The position numbers and the translations under genes are program-made. A stretch of DNA of 64,000 nt from contig NZ_BMOP01000001.1 in NCBI RefSeq assembly GCF_014647135.1, positions 332,543 through 396,542 of the forward strand. Direction: 5' to 3'. This DNA is from Shewanella xiamenensis (GTDB lineage Bacteria; Pseudomonadota; Gammaproteobacteria; Enterobacterales; Shewanellaceae). Below the pieces are notes generated by a model. It saw nothing but the letters and a program-made list of their open reading frames with translations, made no database searches and had not been told where the DNA came from. Shown here one piece after another: positions 1 through 8,518 of the stretch. Position 1 is the stretch's first letter. Each line of letters starts with the position of its first letter.

Positions 1-113
1 CTATAATGCATTCTTAAAATTCATGGATTACATGCTTAATATTCATTTTTTTTATTTAATAGGCAAGCCTAAAATGATCCCATAGTAACTTTTGGTGTAA
101 ATCGAGAAACCGC

Positions 114-548
114 ATGTCTTTCCTACAAGCCGCAATACGTCGATGCCGTCATGGGGCTTTATTGTTAACTCAAATTGGCCTCTTTTGTTTATTGTCTTTT
201 GCCTGCCATTGGTTTGCCTCTTGGGCGCATTCACCAGTGCCTGGTAGTGTATTAGGTTTAGGTCTGTTGCTGATTTTGTTAGCGACTAAGTTAATTCCTG
301 AAAATGCCGTGCAGCTCGGCGCGGCTTGGCTTATCGGTGAGCTGCTGCTGTTTTTTATTCCGCCAGTGATCTCAGTTATCAAGTACGAAGGCCTGTTTGA
401 GCAATATGGGCTGAATATTCTCTTCACCTTAGTGATGGGCAGTGTGTGCGTGATGGTGGGTACGGGATTTGTGGTTGATAGAGTGTTTCGCTTCGAGCGT
501 CAGCTCAATATCAAAAAGCATGCGCGTCGCCATGCTAAGGCCGTGTAA
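114..548 (+). CDS. CidA/LrgA family membrane protein
   Basis: A 144-residue, strongly hydrophobic protein with about four membrane segments. It carries the family's early motif PVPGSVLGLGLL (near residue 41), then LIGELLLFFIPP, and ends in a basic cytoplasmic tail. Family members are holin-like inner-membrane proteins linked to murein hydrolase control, or to pyruvate and other carboxylate transport. The stop codon shares one base with the ATG of the LrgB partner, so the two are almost certainly co-translated. No LytSR-type regulator is visible within the window, so control is unknown. Family membership is secure; the physiological role is not. Confidence 0.9.
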   Translation: MSFLQAAIRRCRHGALLLTQIGLFCLLSFACHWFASWAHSPVPGSVLGLGLLLILLATKLIPENAVQLGAAWLIGELLLFFIPPVISVIKYEGLFEQYGLNILFTLVMGSVCVMVGTGFVVDRVFRFERQLNIKKHARRHAKAV

Positions 549-1282
549 TGTCGAGCGTTAGCTTAAGTCCTGCGGTTGTCTCTGAGTTAGTGTTTTCGCA
601 GACGGGATTGGCACTTATCAGCTTGTTATTAACACTATTTTGTTATTTTGCTGCGAAGCGTTTGTATAAGCGCCACCGGGTATGGTGGTTAGCGCCGATT
701 GTACTTGCGCCTGTAGTGATCACGCTCTTGGTGTTTAATCTCGATATTCCACTGCCGACTTATTTTGAATACACCCATTGGTTAATGGCGATGTTAGCAC
801 CTGCGACAATCGCATTTGCCTTGCCGATTTATCGGGAGCGTAAACTCATTCGCCAATATCCGCTGACCATTGCCCTTGGCGTGGTGGCTGGACTGTTGCT
901 GGGCATGGTGTCGAGCTGGCTATTAGTCAAATTTGTGCCTCTACCTGTGGAGCTTGCAAAGAGTTTGTTAGTGCGCTCCGTCTCGACGCCCTTTGCGATG
1001 GAGGCCACAAGCGCCTTTGGCGGTGTGCCAGAACTGACCGCCATGATGGTGCTCATCACCGGCATTATCGGCATGTTAGTGTGCGAGCCGCTGTTCAAGT
1101 TGATGCATATTCGCACCTCTTTAGGCAAAGGCGTGGCCTTGGGCGCTTCGGCCCACGGTGCGGGCGCCGCCAAAGCCAGTGAGTTAGGCCAGCAAGAGGG
1201 CGTCATTGCCAGTTTGACCATGATTTTTATCGGGATTGCGATGGTGCTGGGCGCGCCCGTATTTGCCGTGATCTTCAGTTAG
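548..1282 (+). CDS. LrgB/CidB family membrane protein
   Basis: A 244-residue polytopic membrane protein with six to seven hydrophobic segments, the normal LrgB length. The conserved core is visible around residues 140-165 (LVRSVSTPFAMEAT, then GGVPELTAMMV) and near residue 195 (GKGVALGASAHGAGAAKA). It is the usual partner of LrgA/CidA and follows it with a one-base overlap. Family knowledge supports a role in carboxylate (glycolate or pyruvate) export or in murein hydrolase modulation; the sequence alone does not decide between these. A strong terminator follows about 90 bases downstream, so the unit is a two-gene operon. Confidence 0.9.
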   Translation: MSSVSLSPAVVSELVFSQTGLALISLLLTLFCYFAAKRLYKRHRVWWLAPIVLAPVVITLLVFNLDIPLPTYFEYTHWLMAMLAPATIAFALPIYRERKLIRQYPLTIALGVVAGLLLGMVSSWLLVKFVPLPVELAKSLLVRSVSTPFAMEATSAFGGVPELTAMMVLITGIIGMLVCEPLFKLMHIRTSLGKGVALGASAHGAGAAKASELGQQEGVIASLTMIFIGIAMVLGAPVFAVIFS

Positions 1283-1370
1283 TGTGAGTTAGTGATTTGC
1301 TGAGTTTGCGTTAATCCTCCCCACCTTAATTGTGATTTTGTTTGTTTAAATGATGTTGTTTTGCCTCTTA

Positions 1371-1409
1371 GGGCGCTAACCTCTGCTTGGGTTATGCGCC
1401 CATTTTTTT
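1371..1409 (+). terminator. Rho-independent terminator of the lrgAB unit
   Basis: GGGCGC-TAACC pairs with GGTTA-T-GCGCCC across an 8-base loop and is followed by a run of seven T. It lies between the LrgB stop and the acetyltransferase gene. Confidence 0.85.
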
Positions 1410-1463
1410 AGCTGACAGCGAATGTCGAGATGTCATGATGATGAAATTGAATAGAGATATAGG

Positions 1464-1940
1464 ATGGATAAGCAAACACGCGTATCGAATGTGACGTTAC
1501 GGCCGATCAAGCAGAGCGATCTGGAGCTGATCTTCGCCCATCAGCAGGATCCGATTGCTTGCCAATTGGCGCAGTTCCCCTCGCGGGACCGTGAGGCGTT
1601 TTATCTTCATTGGCAGCAAAATATCCTTGGGCAGGCGTCGGTACTGGCACGGGGGATAGAAGTCGATGGTTTGCTGGTTGGCAATATTGGCCATTGGCAT
1701 ATGGATGGTCAGGCGATGATTGGTTACTGGATTGACCGCGCATTTTGGGGGCGCGGGGTCGCAACCTTAACCTTGAGCACATTTTTACCGTTAGTGACCT
1801 CAAGGCCGCTCTTTGCCCATGTGGCACTGCATAATGTTGCATCCCAGCGGGTGTTGCTGCGCCATGGATTTGTAAAGACGGACAGACTCATTCAAGAGGA
1901 AGATGATACGGCGCCATTATTTGAATTTGTGCTGAGTTAA
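1464..1940 (+). CDS. GNAT family N-acetyltransferase
   Basis: A 158-residue single-domain protein. It opens with the RimJ/RimL-like LRPIKQSDLELIF strand-helix, has GYWIDRAFWGRGVAT as the acetyl-CoA pyrophosphate loop (about residues 92-106), and ends with the HNVASQRVLLRHGF helix typical of this GNAT subgroup. It should transfer an acetyl group from acetyl-CoA to an amine, perhaps a protein N terminus or a small molecule; the substrate cannot be read from sequence. It stands alone between two terminated units. Confidence 0.88.
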   Translation: MDKQTRVSNVTLRPIKQSDLELIFAHQQDPIACQLAQFPSRDREAFYLHWQQNILGQASVLARGIEVDGLLVGNIGHWHMDGQAMIGYWIDRAFWGRGVATLTLSTFLPLVTSRPLFAHVALHNVASQRVLLRHGFVKTDRLIQEEDDTAPLFEFVLS

Positions 1941-2166
1941 GGCTTAAACAAGCTATACAGCCAATCGCTGAAACACTTATAGAGAAGATTGGATTTATTT
2001 TTTACAGACAAATTATTTGAAAAATCTATTTAGATAAGCGAGTCTTATCGTAAATTTAGATTTATCAACCCGACTTTAGTCTAGTATGTGATGGCTTGAT
2101 CTCATTGGCTAACTCAATGAAACTCTCTAGTTAATCACCTTCTACTAAAGTATGGATAGTTAAATA

Positions 2167-3642
2167 ATGTTAATTTTCTTCTTATGTCTTGCGCTCTTAG
2201 TGCTGGCATACAAGTTTTATAGTCCGTTTGTTGAACGCCAAGCTGGGATTGATCCTGAAGCGCAAACACCCCAAGCAAGATTCGAAGATGGCGTGGACTA
2301 TGTGCCCGTTCACCCCGCCAAAGCGTTTTTAATCCAATTTTTAAACGTTGCCGGTGTCGGGCCGATTTTTGGCCCTATTCTAGGGGCTTTATATGGCCCA
2401 GTAGCCTTACTCTGGATTGTGTTAGGCAACATTATCGGCGGCGCGGTGCACGATTATTTCTCTGGGGTGTTAAGCATAAAAGAAGATGGAAAGAGTCTGC
2501 CTGAAATCGCGGGCCACTATTTTAACATCTATTTTAAAGGCGTGATGCTGCTGTTTACTGCGATGTTACTCTTTTTCGTGGGCGTGGTGTTTATCATGAG
2601 CCCTGCAGGACTACTCAGTAATCTCGATTATTTTAAAGATACTATTTTTGGCAATAACACCTTCTGGGTATTAGTGATTTTGGCCTATTACTTCTTAGCC
2701 ACTATGCTGCCAATAGATAAGATCATCACTAAGCTGTACCCCGCGTTTGGCCTATTAATGATCGTGATGACCACTTCGATTGCAGTGGCTCTCCTCATCA
2801 ATGCACCGCAGTTACCCGAAATGGGCGATGTGTTCGCGTACTTCAACCACAGCCATTACAACAATGAGTTATTGGAACCTAACCCCGATGGTTTACCGAT
2901 TTGGCCATTACTGTTTGTGACTATTACCTGTGGTGCTATCAGTGGTTTTCATTCAACTCAAGCACCTATCATGGCTCGCTGCCTGACAAACGAGAAATAC
3001 GTTCGCCCAGTTTACTACGGCGCTATGGTGGCTGAAGGTGTGGTGGCTTGTGTATGGGCGACTGCGGGGATTGCGGCCTTCCCGGGCGGATATGTTGAGC
3101 TTAAGAGCTTACTAGACCAAGGCGGCCCTGGCTTAGTGGTTAACCAAGTGGCTACGAGCTATCTTGGGGTATTAGGCGGCGTGATGGCAATTATTGCGGT
3201 CGCTGTATTCCCGATTACCTCGGGGGATACTGCGTTCAGATCGCTGCGTCTAACCATTATCGACGCTTTTAATATCCCTCAGAGTATGCGTAACCGTTTG
3301 CTGGTAGCGGCGCCTATATTGACCATCGCTTACTTTATGACCAAGATCGACTTCTCCTTGATCTGGCGTTATTTTGCTTTCTCAAACATGCTGCTATCGA
3401 CCAGTGTGCTATGGTTGGCGACAAAATACCTGTTCGATAGAGGCAGTTTTCACTGGATAGTAAGCTTGCCTGCGATTGCGGGCACCTGTGTGACAGTGTC
3501 TTACATTGTTACCGCAGGTATTGGTTTAGGTTTACCTCAATCCCTGAGTCAACCAGTGGGCATCGCCGTGGGGGTGGTGTGTTTAATCGCCTTGATTATT
3601 GCTCACAACAAACGCAAAACAGTAATAGATACAAAGTTATAA
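2167..3642 (+). CDS. cstA: CstA family carbon starvation / peptide-pyruvate transporter
   Basis: A 491-residue integral membrane protein with many hydrophobic segments. The CstA signature lies near residues 57-98: AGVGPIFGPILGALYGP followed by LGNIIGGAVHDYFSG. Later conserved pieces are GAISGFHSTQAP (about residue 257) and FPITSGDTAFRSLRL (about 348). It is much shorter than the roughly 700-residue E. coli CstA and belongs to the short form of the family. Members take up peptides or pyruvate during carbon limitation. It is a single-gene unit closed by a terminator. The symbol is by family; the substrate is inferred. Confidence 0.88.
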   Translation: MLIFFLCLALLVLAYKFYSPFVERQAGIDPEAQTPQARFEDGVDYVPVHPAKAFLIQFLNVAGVGPIFGPILGALYGPVALLWIVLGNIIGGAVHDYFSGVLSIKEDGKSLPEIAGHYFNIYFKGVMLLFTAMLLFFVGVVFIMSPAGLLSNLDYFKDTIFGNNTFWVLVILAYYFLATMLPIDKIITKLYPAFGLLMIVMTTSIAVALLINAPQLPEMGDVFAYFNHSHYNNELLEPNPDGLPIWPLLFVTITCGAISGFHSTQAPIMARCLTNEKYVRPVYYGAMVAEGVVACVWATAGIAAFPGGYVELKSLLDQGGPGLVVNQVATSYLGVLGGVMAIIAVAVFPITSGDTAFRSLRLTIIDAFNIPQSMRNRLLVAAPILTIAYFMTKIDFSLIWRYFAFSNMLLSTSVLWLATKYLFDRGSFHWIVSLPAIAGTCVTVSYIVTAGIGLGLPQSLSQPVGIAVGVVCLIALIIAHNKRKTVIDTKL

Positions 3643-3664
3643 CTTAATTGGCTTTATGACCATA

Positions 3665-3690
3665 AAGGGCTGCATTTTGCAGCCCTTTTT
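3665..3690 (+). terminator. Terminator after cstA
   Basis: AAGGGCTGCA and TGCAGCCCTT form a perfect stem with a TTT-centred loop, ending in a T run 22 bases after the cstA stop codon. Confidence 0.9.
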
Positions 3691-3898
3691 AATACTATTT
3701 TCATAAACTGGCGTCAGTATTGAATATTGTCACTGTGACATATTCCATTGCGTCGAAATTATGTTAGATTCTGGCGAACTGATGAAGATAGAGTTATTGT
3801 TATCACTGTCATCAACAGTTCTCCACAGGGCAGTCACTGCAATAATGCTTACTTTTGCAGAGAAGTGTCAGGAAGTTACACCAATTCAGAGTCTGCTT

Positions 3899-5575
3899 AT
3901 GCAACCCAATTTATTTCCCGAACAAAGACATTTAAATCCTGAGCCGATGGTGATGCCATCGGTAGAAGCTCAGTCTACTCGTAGCCGCTTACAACGGATG
4001 GTTGGCAGCGTACTGCTCACCTGTAGTGTGTTGTTAAGCTTATCTGCTTGTGCAGCGGGTAAAGCCAGTGCGCCGCAGGAAGAAGAGTTTAGCTACGCTT
4101 GGTTAAAAGGCTATGCCCATACGCTGGCGACAGAGTCCTATGTAAGCCACAAGGGTGAGTTACCAAAAAGCTTACAGGGCATGAGCTGGGATGATTACCA
4201 GCAATTCCATTTCAAGAAAAAAGCCGCACTGTGGCATGAAGATGATTCGGAGTTTCGCGCCGAATTGTTCCACTTAGGTCTGTATTTCGATACACCAGTG
4301 CACATTTACCAATTGGAAAATGGCAAGGCTAAACTGATTGAATATTCTCCTTCTATGTTCGATTACGGTAAGTCGAAGGTAAAGGGTAGCCAGCTTCCTA
4401 AAGATTTAGGTTTTGCAGGCTTTAGAATGCAGTTCAACACTGACTGGCAACGTGACGTGGTCGCCTTCTTGGGCGCAAGCTATTTCCGCGCGGTCGGTCA
4501 GGAAATGCAATATGGTCTTTCTGCCCGTGGTTTGGCGGTTGATACTGCGTTGCCTAAGCCTGAAGAATTTCCGATGTTTACCCGTTTTTGGTTAGAGAAG
4601 CCGCAACCAGGTTCTAATATTGCGACTGTGTACGCTCTGTTAGATTCACCAAGTGTAACTGGTGCTTATCGTTTCGATATCGAGCCGGGTGAGCGTTTGA
4701 AGATGAAGGTTGATGCGGCGATTTATCCGCGTAAGGCTATCGAACGTTTAGGCGTTGCACCACTGACAAGTATGTTCATGGTCGGTGAGAACGATCGCCG
4801 TACAGGTTACGACTGGCGTCAAGAGATCCATGATTCAGATGGACTTGCCATGCATACGGGGAACGGTGAATGGATTTGGCGCCCTCTGGGCAATCCAAGT
4901 AACTTGAGATTCAACGCCTATAGCGATGAGAATCCAAAGGGCTTTGGGTTAATGCAGCGCGACCGTAATTTCGACCACTACCAAGATGACGGCGTATTCT
5001 ATGAGAAGCGCCCAAGTCTGTGGATTGAGCCAACAGGTAATTGGGGTAAAGGTTCGGTGCAGTTAGTTGAAATTCCAACACTGGACGAAACCTTCGACAA
5101 TATCGTGGCTTTCTGGAATCCTGCAGAGCCCATTCAACCAGGCCAAGAGTTACTCTATAGCTACAACATGTACTGGGGCGGTACTCCACCTGTGCAGTCA
5201 CCCCGTGCCCGCGTAGTGGATACCTTTACTGGTATTGGTGGCGTAGTTGGTCAAAAGCGTAAGTACTATAGCAAGCGCTTCGTGATTGATTTTGCTGGTG
5301 GTTCTTTACCAATGCTGGGTAAAGATACTCAAGTGAAAGCGGTTATTTCAACTTCACAAGGCCGTGTGGAAATCGACTCTGCTCGCCCACAACATGCGAT
5401 CAATGGTTACCGCGCTATGTTTGACCTCGTGCCGCCAGAGGATAGCGTTGAGCCGATTAACCTAAGAGTTTACTTAGAAGTAGATGGTCAACCTTTGTCT
5501 GAAACGTGGATGTACCAATGGACACCACCGCCGATGAACGAACGTGAACTGCATAACGCAGGTCATCTACAGTAA
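3899..5575 (+). CDS. opgD: Periplasmic glucan biosynthesis protein, OpgD/MdoG family
   Basis: About 558 residues from this start, the OpgD length. OpgD-type stretches are visible: DVVAFLGASYFRAVGQE, YGLSARGLAVDTALP, VYALLDSPSVTGAY, HAGNGEWIWRPL-like HTGNGEWIWRPLGNP, NAYSDENPKGFGL, KRPSLWIEPTGNWGKG and SETWMYQWTPPP. The NERR-like NDRR and QEIHDSD segments favour OpgD over OpgG. The family acts in the periplasm on osmoregulated periplasmic glucans. The signal region ends in LLSLSAC, a lipobox, and lacks the twin arginine known for E. coli OpgD. No OpgH synthase lies nearby. The frame is open from 3761, and 3761, 3947 or other ATGs are possible starts; none has a strong ribosome binding site. 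Confidence 0.85.
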   Translation: MQPNLFPEQRHLNPEPMVMPSVEAQSTRSRLQRMVGSVLLTCSVLLSLSACAAGKASAPQEEEFSYAWLKGYAHTLATESYVSHKGELPKSLQGMSWDDYQQFHFKKKAALWHEDDSEFRAELFHLGLYFDTPVHIYQLENGKAKLIEYSPSMFDYGKSKVKGSQLPKDLGFAGFRMQFNTDWQRDVVAFLGASYFRAVGQEMQYGLSARGLAVDTALPKPEEFPMFTRFWLEKPQPGSNIATVYALLDSPSVTGAYRFDIEPGERLKMKVDAAIYPRKAIERLGVAPLTSMFMVGENDRRTGYDWRQEIHDSDGLAMHTGNGEWIWRPLGNPSNLRFNAYSDENPKGFGLMQRDRNFDHYQDDGVFYEKRPSLWIEPTGNWGKGSVQLVEIPTLDETFDNIVAFWNPAEPIQPGQELLYSYNMYWGGTPPVQSPRARVVDTFTGIGGVVGQKRKYYSKRFVIDFAGGSLPMLGKDTQVKAVISTSQGRVEIDSARPQHAINGYRAMFDLVPPEDSVEPINLRVYLEVDGQPLSETWMYQWTPPPMNERELHNAGHLQ

Positions 5576-5593
5576 GCTATATGGGTGAATCAA

Positions 5594-5620
5594 AACGCCA
5601 GCCTCAGTGCTGGCGTTTTT
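5594..5620 (+). terminator. Terminator after opgD
   Basis: AACGCCAGC-CTCAGT-GCTGGCGTT followed by T residues, 18 bases past the stop codon. Confidence 0.9.
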
Positions 5621-5762
5621 GTATTAAGCGATTTGTTAATTGCAAGTTGGATTCAAAGTTATTGAGCACTAATTCACTTTTTGAAAATCTAAATAATTTT
5701 TCACTGTCAAATACCCAACCTTGGGCGTAATCTGTGGCGTCCTCGTCATAGGTTCGCGATTT

Positions 5763-7232
5763 ATGTTTGAGATATTTACCTCTATCGGCTTTGGTTGGTC
5801 GGTGGCTTTAGTGCTGGCAGTGTTATTTGTGTTGGCCTACGAATTTATCAATGGCTTCCACGATACCGCCAATGCTGTTGCGACGGTGATCTACACCAAA
5901 GCTATGCCTGCAAATTTAGCGGTGGTTTCATCGGCCCTTTTTAACTTTGCGGGAGTGTTACTTGGCGGACTTGGCGTAGCCTATGCCATAGTACATCTTC
6001 TTCCCGTTGACTCCTTATTGGGGATGGACTCCACTCAAGGGCTGTTAATGGTGTTTTCACTGTTATTTTCCGCCATTATCTGGAACTTAGGTACTTGGTA
6101 CTTTGGTATTCCAGCTTCTAGCTCCCACACCTTAATTGGTTCGATTATGGGGGTTGGTGGCGCATTTGCTTGGATACATCACCAGCCTATATTGCATGGC
6201 ATTAATCTCACTAAAGCCACGCAAATCATGTTATCTCTGATTATTTCGCCCACCCTTGGTTTTGTGCTGGCTGGAGTACTGCTATTGCTGATGAAGTTCA
6301 TGTGGCAAAAGCATAAGATCCACCGTACGCCCGATGAACAATTTCAGATTAATGGTAAACGCCATCCACCATTTTGGGCGCGCGTGAGCCTGATAGCTTC
6401 GGCCATGGGGGTGAGTTTTGCCCACGGCTCGAATGATGGGCAGAAAGGCATAGGTTTAGTGATGCTGGTGCTTATCTGTATGGCCCCAGCGTATTTTGCC
6501 CTCGATATGAGCAGCCAGTCCTATGATTTGGCAAGGACGCAGGATGCAAACCGGCGGATTATGGCTATTTATAGCCGCAATCAAGCGATAATTAGCGATT
6601 TAGTTGATGTAAAAGCACAGCTTGAGGCGAGTGATGAGCTGTTGAGTCATTGTTCGGCACAGACCGTGTTACCCGCGATGTCGTTGCTTGATCGCCGTTT
6701 GGATAAGGCGAATAGTTTTCAAGATATGACGGTAGAAGAGCGCCGTGAAGTGCGTAGGTTGTTGCTGTGTATCGATGATACCGCTCGTAAAGTGTCTAAA
6801 TTAGACTTACCAGCCAAGGAGTTAAGCTCTTTAGCTAAATGGCGTAAGGATTTGACTAAATCGACCGAATACGCGCCGCTTTGGGTGATCGTGGCGATTG
6901 CGACTGCCTTGGGTTGTGGCACGCTTGTGGGCTGGCGGCGAATTGTTTATACCGTGGGAGAAAAAATAGGCTCGTCTGGAATGACCTATAGCCAAGGTAT
7001 TGCTGCGCAGGTGACGGCTGCGGCTTCGATCGGGATTGCCAGCGTTACGGGTATGCCAGTTTCAACTACGCATATTCTATCTTCGGCGGTTGCGGGTACT
7101 ATGGTTGCTAATCGCTCTGGGCTGCAAAGCCAAACCATTAAGCAAATTCTATTGGCATGGGTACTCACGCTGCCTATTACGATGTTCTTGTCGGCATTGG
7201 TCTTTATTCTCGCTAACTCAATTTGGGGCTAA
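5763..7232 (+). CDS. pitA: PiT family low-affinity inorganic phosphate transporter
   Basis: About 489 residues, close to E. coli PitA. The duplicated PiT signature is clear: NGFHDTANAVATVIYT near residue 26 and SFAHGSNDGQKGIG near residue 217. It also has GTWYFGIPASSSHTLIGSI and, near the C terminus, VTGMPVSTTHILSSAVAGT. It should take up metal-phosphate with protons through the inner membrane. A loop of about 120 soluble residues (roughly 260-370) separates the two membrane halves. The frame is open from 5721, but the ATG at 5763 aligns with the known N terminus (MFEIF...). No phoU-like partner lies beside it. Confidence 0.92.
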   Translation: MFEIFTSIGFGWSVALVLAVLFVLAYEFINGFHDTANAVATVIYTKAMPANLAVVSSALFNFAGVLLGGLGVAYAIVHLLPVDSLLGMDSTQGLLMVFSLLFSAIIWNLGTWYFGIPASSSHTLIGSIMGVGGAFAWIHHQPILHGINLTKATQIMLSLIISPTLGFVLAGVLLLLMKFMWQKHKIHRTPDEQFQINGKRHPPFWARVSLIASAMGVSFAHGSNDGQKGIGLVMLVLICMAPAYFALDMSSQSYDLARTQDANRRIMAIYSRNQAIISDLVDVKAQLEASDELLSHCSAQTVLPAMSLLDRRLDKANSFQDMTVEERREVRRLLLCIDDTARKVSKLDLPAKELSSLAKWRKDLTKSTEYAPLWVIVAIATALGCGTLVGWRRIVYTVGEKIGSSGMTYSQGIAAQVTAAASIGIASVTGMPVSTTHILSSAVAGTMVANRSGLQSQTIKQILLAWVLTLPITMFLSALVFILANSIWG

Positions 7233-7254
7233 GCTGAAGTTGATATGCAGCCTC

Positions 7255-8208
7255 TTACCAAGAGAGTTGCATTTGCGCAGTAGGATCTGCCAATGGTGGT
7301 GTGTGTAACTTGATTGTTGGTAAGCAAATCTCAGCGGCGATTTGCTGCTGTAACTGCTGATATAAACGAACTGCGAGCTCTGGAGCCGTTTGATTGTCGG
7401 GTGTATGGATAAAAAGATAGGGTTCTCGACCTTCTTTAATCCAGAGGGGAAGTTGCTGTAACCAATTGTTGAAAAAGCTATCGTTGTTTTTGATCTGTAA
7501 CTTATCGTTATTGGCGGCTAAGGCTTCGATAGTACCATCGGTTTGTCCGATAAAGCGAACCACTGGCGCATTTGCAGTTGCGATAGCATGTACGGGCAAT
7601 TGTGGTTTTTTCTTATGGGCATCAATAATTGCTTCGCTAGCGGGCGGTAGGGCAAACAAGGGCCGACTGTCCATAATGATGCGATTTACCTGTTTACCCA
7701 TCAGCAAGCGGTTTAGTGCTCGCTCAGCCTCTCCCTTCGCAAAAAAGGCTAAATGCCGTACTTCAACGCCATAGGTCAAGCCTTGGGGAAGCATTTCTAA
7801 AAAATGCGCCAAGGTTGTTAGTTGCTCCGGGCCAAAGTAGGCGGGAAGTTGGATCTTCCATAGCCCAGTTTTTTCAGCCAAGGGCGACATCACCCGAAAG
7901 AATTCCATTAGTTCCTGCTGACAATGTTGCAGCTGTCTTTGATGGGTGATGAGCTGCGGTAGTTTAAAGGTAAAGCGAAAGTCATCTGGTGTTGCGCTGT
8001 GCCAGTTCATCACTGTTTGTGTATTTGGCGTGGCGTAAAAACTGGTATTTCCTTCTACAGTGTTAAAAATGGTTGCGTAGCGGGCTAGGCGATCGGCTTG
8101 CTTAGTTGTTGCACCATAAACACTGCTTTGCCAATGCTGATGAGACCACATTGCAAGCCCTAGGCGAAAATGATTCGCTTGGTGTGAAGGTGACTTAAGC
8201 GCCGTCAA
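7255..8208 (-). CDS. DUF72 (YecE-like) family protein
   Basis: About 317 residues with the DUF72 TIM-barrel pattern: GLAMWSHQHWQ near the N terminus, YATIFNTVEGNTSFYATPN, FRFTFKLPQLITH, WKIQLPAYFGPEQL, GVEVRHLAFF and YLFIHTPDNQTAPELA close to the end. The family is widespread and lacks an established biochemical role. The chosen start is a TTG at 8208, preceded by GGAG with a five-base gap; another TTG lies at 8229. It converges on pitA with only about 20 bases between the stop codons. Confidence 0.88.
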   Translation of the reverse strand: MTALKSPSHQANHFRLGLAMWSHQHWQSSVYGATTKQADRLARYATIFNTVEGNTSFYATPNTQTVMNWHSATPDDFRFTFKLPQLITHQRQLQHCQQELMEFFRVMSPLAEKTGLWKIQLPAYFGPEQLTTLAHFLEMLPQGLTYGVEVRHLAFFAKGEAERALNRLLMGKQVNRIIMDSRPLFALPPASEAIIDAHKKKPQLPVHAIATANAPVVRFIGQTDGTIEALAANNDKLQIKNNDSFFNNWLQQLPLWIKEGREPYLFIHTPDNQTAPELAVRLYQQLQQQIAAEICLPTIKLHTPPLADPTAQMQLSW

Positions 8209-8518
8209 AATAACTCCAGATATAATCAACTAAATTTGAATTGGCTATTGTGCTCAAAGAGTTTTATCTCAGTCAAATACTAAGCATCTTGCGGATGCTG
8301 TTATTGGGTTAAGCTAATGTCCAATCCGGCTTTATGTATGGAATGTTGTAATAGTGGAACTGCCATGCTAATTAACCTACTCTAATAGTATGATATTATG
8401 TACTATTAACCTTAATCATCGAGTATTCGCGCGTTGGTTCTATACAGGGATGCAAAGCTTAGCTGCAATAGTCAGTTAGCTATTCTCGTTTTGTCTGCTG
8501 GCGTGGTGGGAGAGTCGT

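Noticed and set aside
52..234. 60-codon leftward ORF overlapping the start of the LrgA gene
   Set aside because: It is antisense to a well-supported gene and has no family resemblance.
2090..2115. CRP site upstream of cstA
   Set aside because: TGTGA is present, but the second half-site is at the wrong spacing (TGTGA-N8-TCTCA).
3748..3942. 64-codon ORF near the opgD start
   Set aside because: It is out of frame with opgD, has no homology pattern, and largely overlaps the opgD N-terminal region.
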